Below are positions 5,562 through 5,824 of a stretch of 5,824 nt of DNA, one piece after another (within the stretch, counting starts at the first letter, position 1; each line of letters begins with the position of its first letter). The notes under the pieces were generated by a model. The model was not told the origin of the DNA and searched no databases. It saw nothing but the letters and a program-made list of their open reading frames with translations. A program made the translations under genes and the position numbers. The DNA is taken from NCBI GenBank assembly GCA_030043595.1, contig JASHXJ010000443.1:1-5824 (forward strand), written 5' to 3'. The DNA is from Trebonia sp. Its GTDB lineage: Bacteria > Actinomycetota > Actinomycetes > Streptosporangiales > Streptosporangiaceae.

Positions 5562-5824
5562 TTCCCCTGGCCCGCTCGCGTGATGCGATCAGCCCTCGCC
5601 GGCAGAACAGTCCCGGCCCTTCCCGCATGGCGCGGGTCAAAGCCGCTATTGCCGTCCCGGTACCAGAACAGTAATCGTCCAGTAGCAGAACGCTAATCTG
5701 CGATTTGTCTTAGCGCCCCACCCAGCGAGAAACGGGTGCGCTGGCCTGCTCGAATTCCCGGTCGGAGCACAAGCCGCTACTAGGCCCTGGTAGAACTATC
5801 AGCTGAACGGCTTCGTCACGTAGT
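5562..5824. other. 3' intergenic region without a gene
   Basis: No frame with a plausible start and codon bias is seen up to the window edge. Small elements present are a CCCGC/GCGGG hairpin (5622-5636), the 13-nt direct repeats at 5664-5698, a CCAGCG/CGCTGG inverted repeat (5722-5727 and 5739-5744) and the near-palindrome CTGGTAG-AA-CTATCAG (5787-5802). These may be the regulatory region of a gene starting beyond the edge. Confidence 0.45.
5664..5698. repeat. Imperfect 13-nt direct repeats, 22-nt period
   Basis: CAGAACAGTAATC (5664-5676) and CAGAACGCTAATC (5686-5698) match at 11 of 13 positions with starts 22 nt apart, two helical turns. A partial third copy, CAGAACAGT, lies at 5603-5611. 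Two sites on the same helix face are typical of a protein-binding region, but nothing shows which protein. Confidence 0.5.

Noticed and set aside
1..5824. CRISPR array, tRNA, rRNA, transposase or integrase
   Set aside because: No regularly spaced repeats, tRNA cloverleaf, conserved rRNA stretches or transposase/integrase motifs were found on either strand.

Overview
The window reads as chromosome from a high-GC Gram-positive bacterium, most likely an actinomycete. The coding frames are strongly GC-biased at third codon positions. Candidate promoters are of the TTGACA/TANNNT type, and one gene looks leaderless. The largest gene is a secreted sedolisin-type (MEROPS S53) proteinase with extra Ig-like domains, a combination often met in soil and acid-tolerant actinomycetes. 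The genus cannot be decided from the sequence.

Layout. Positions 1-133 hold the last 43 codons of an open frame that enters from the left edge. Positions 134-745 carry no convincing gene but contain several inverted repeats, the most striking being a 56-nt hairpin at 359-414 with a perfect 13-bp outer stem. Positions 746-1513 (+) encode a complete 255-aa metallo-beta-lactamase-fold hydrolase with its metal-binding motifs intact. A GC-rich hairpin at 1562-1595 separates it from a convergent small gene on the minus strand (1673-1816), which encodes a 47-aa peptide with a cationic amphipathic N-terminal helix and an acidic tail. That small gene has a consensus-like promoter (TTGACA, 17 nt, TATGCT), a purine-rich ribosome binding site and a plausible terminator, so it is much better supported than its size suggests. 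It is divergent from a 125-aa zinc-ribbon protein (2034-2411, +) that appears to be transcribed without a leader. Positions 2412-2810 are intergenic. Positions 2811-5486 (+) encode an 891-aa preproenzyme: signal peptide, pro-kumamolisin activation domain, S53 catalytic domain with the Glu/Asp/Asp/Ser set, then IPT/TIG-like, Big_1-like and DUF11-like modules. A hairpin 50 nt after its stop may terminate it. The last 260 bases hold only short repeats and inverted repeats.

The genes do not form one evident pathway or operon; each seems to be its own transcription unit. The most promising undescribed item is the minus-strand amphipathic peptide gene at 1673-1816. The 56-nt hairpin and the out-of-frame start that competes with the protease start are the next most interesting.
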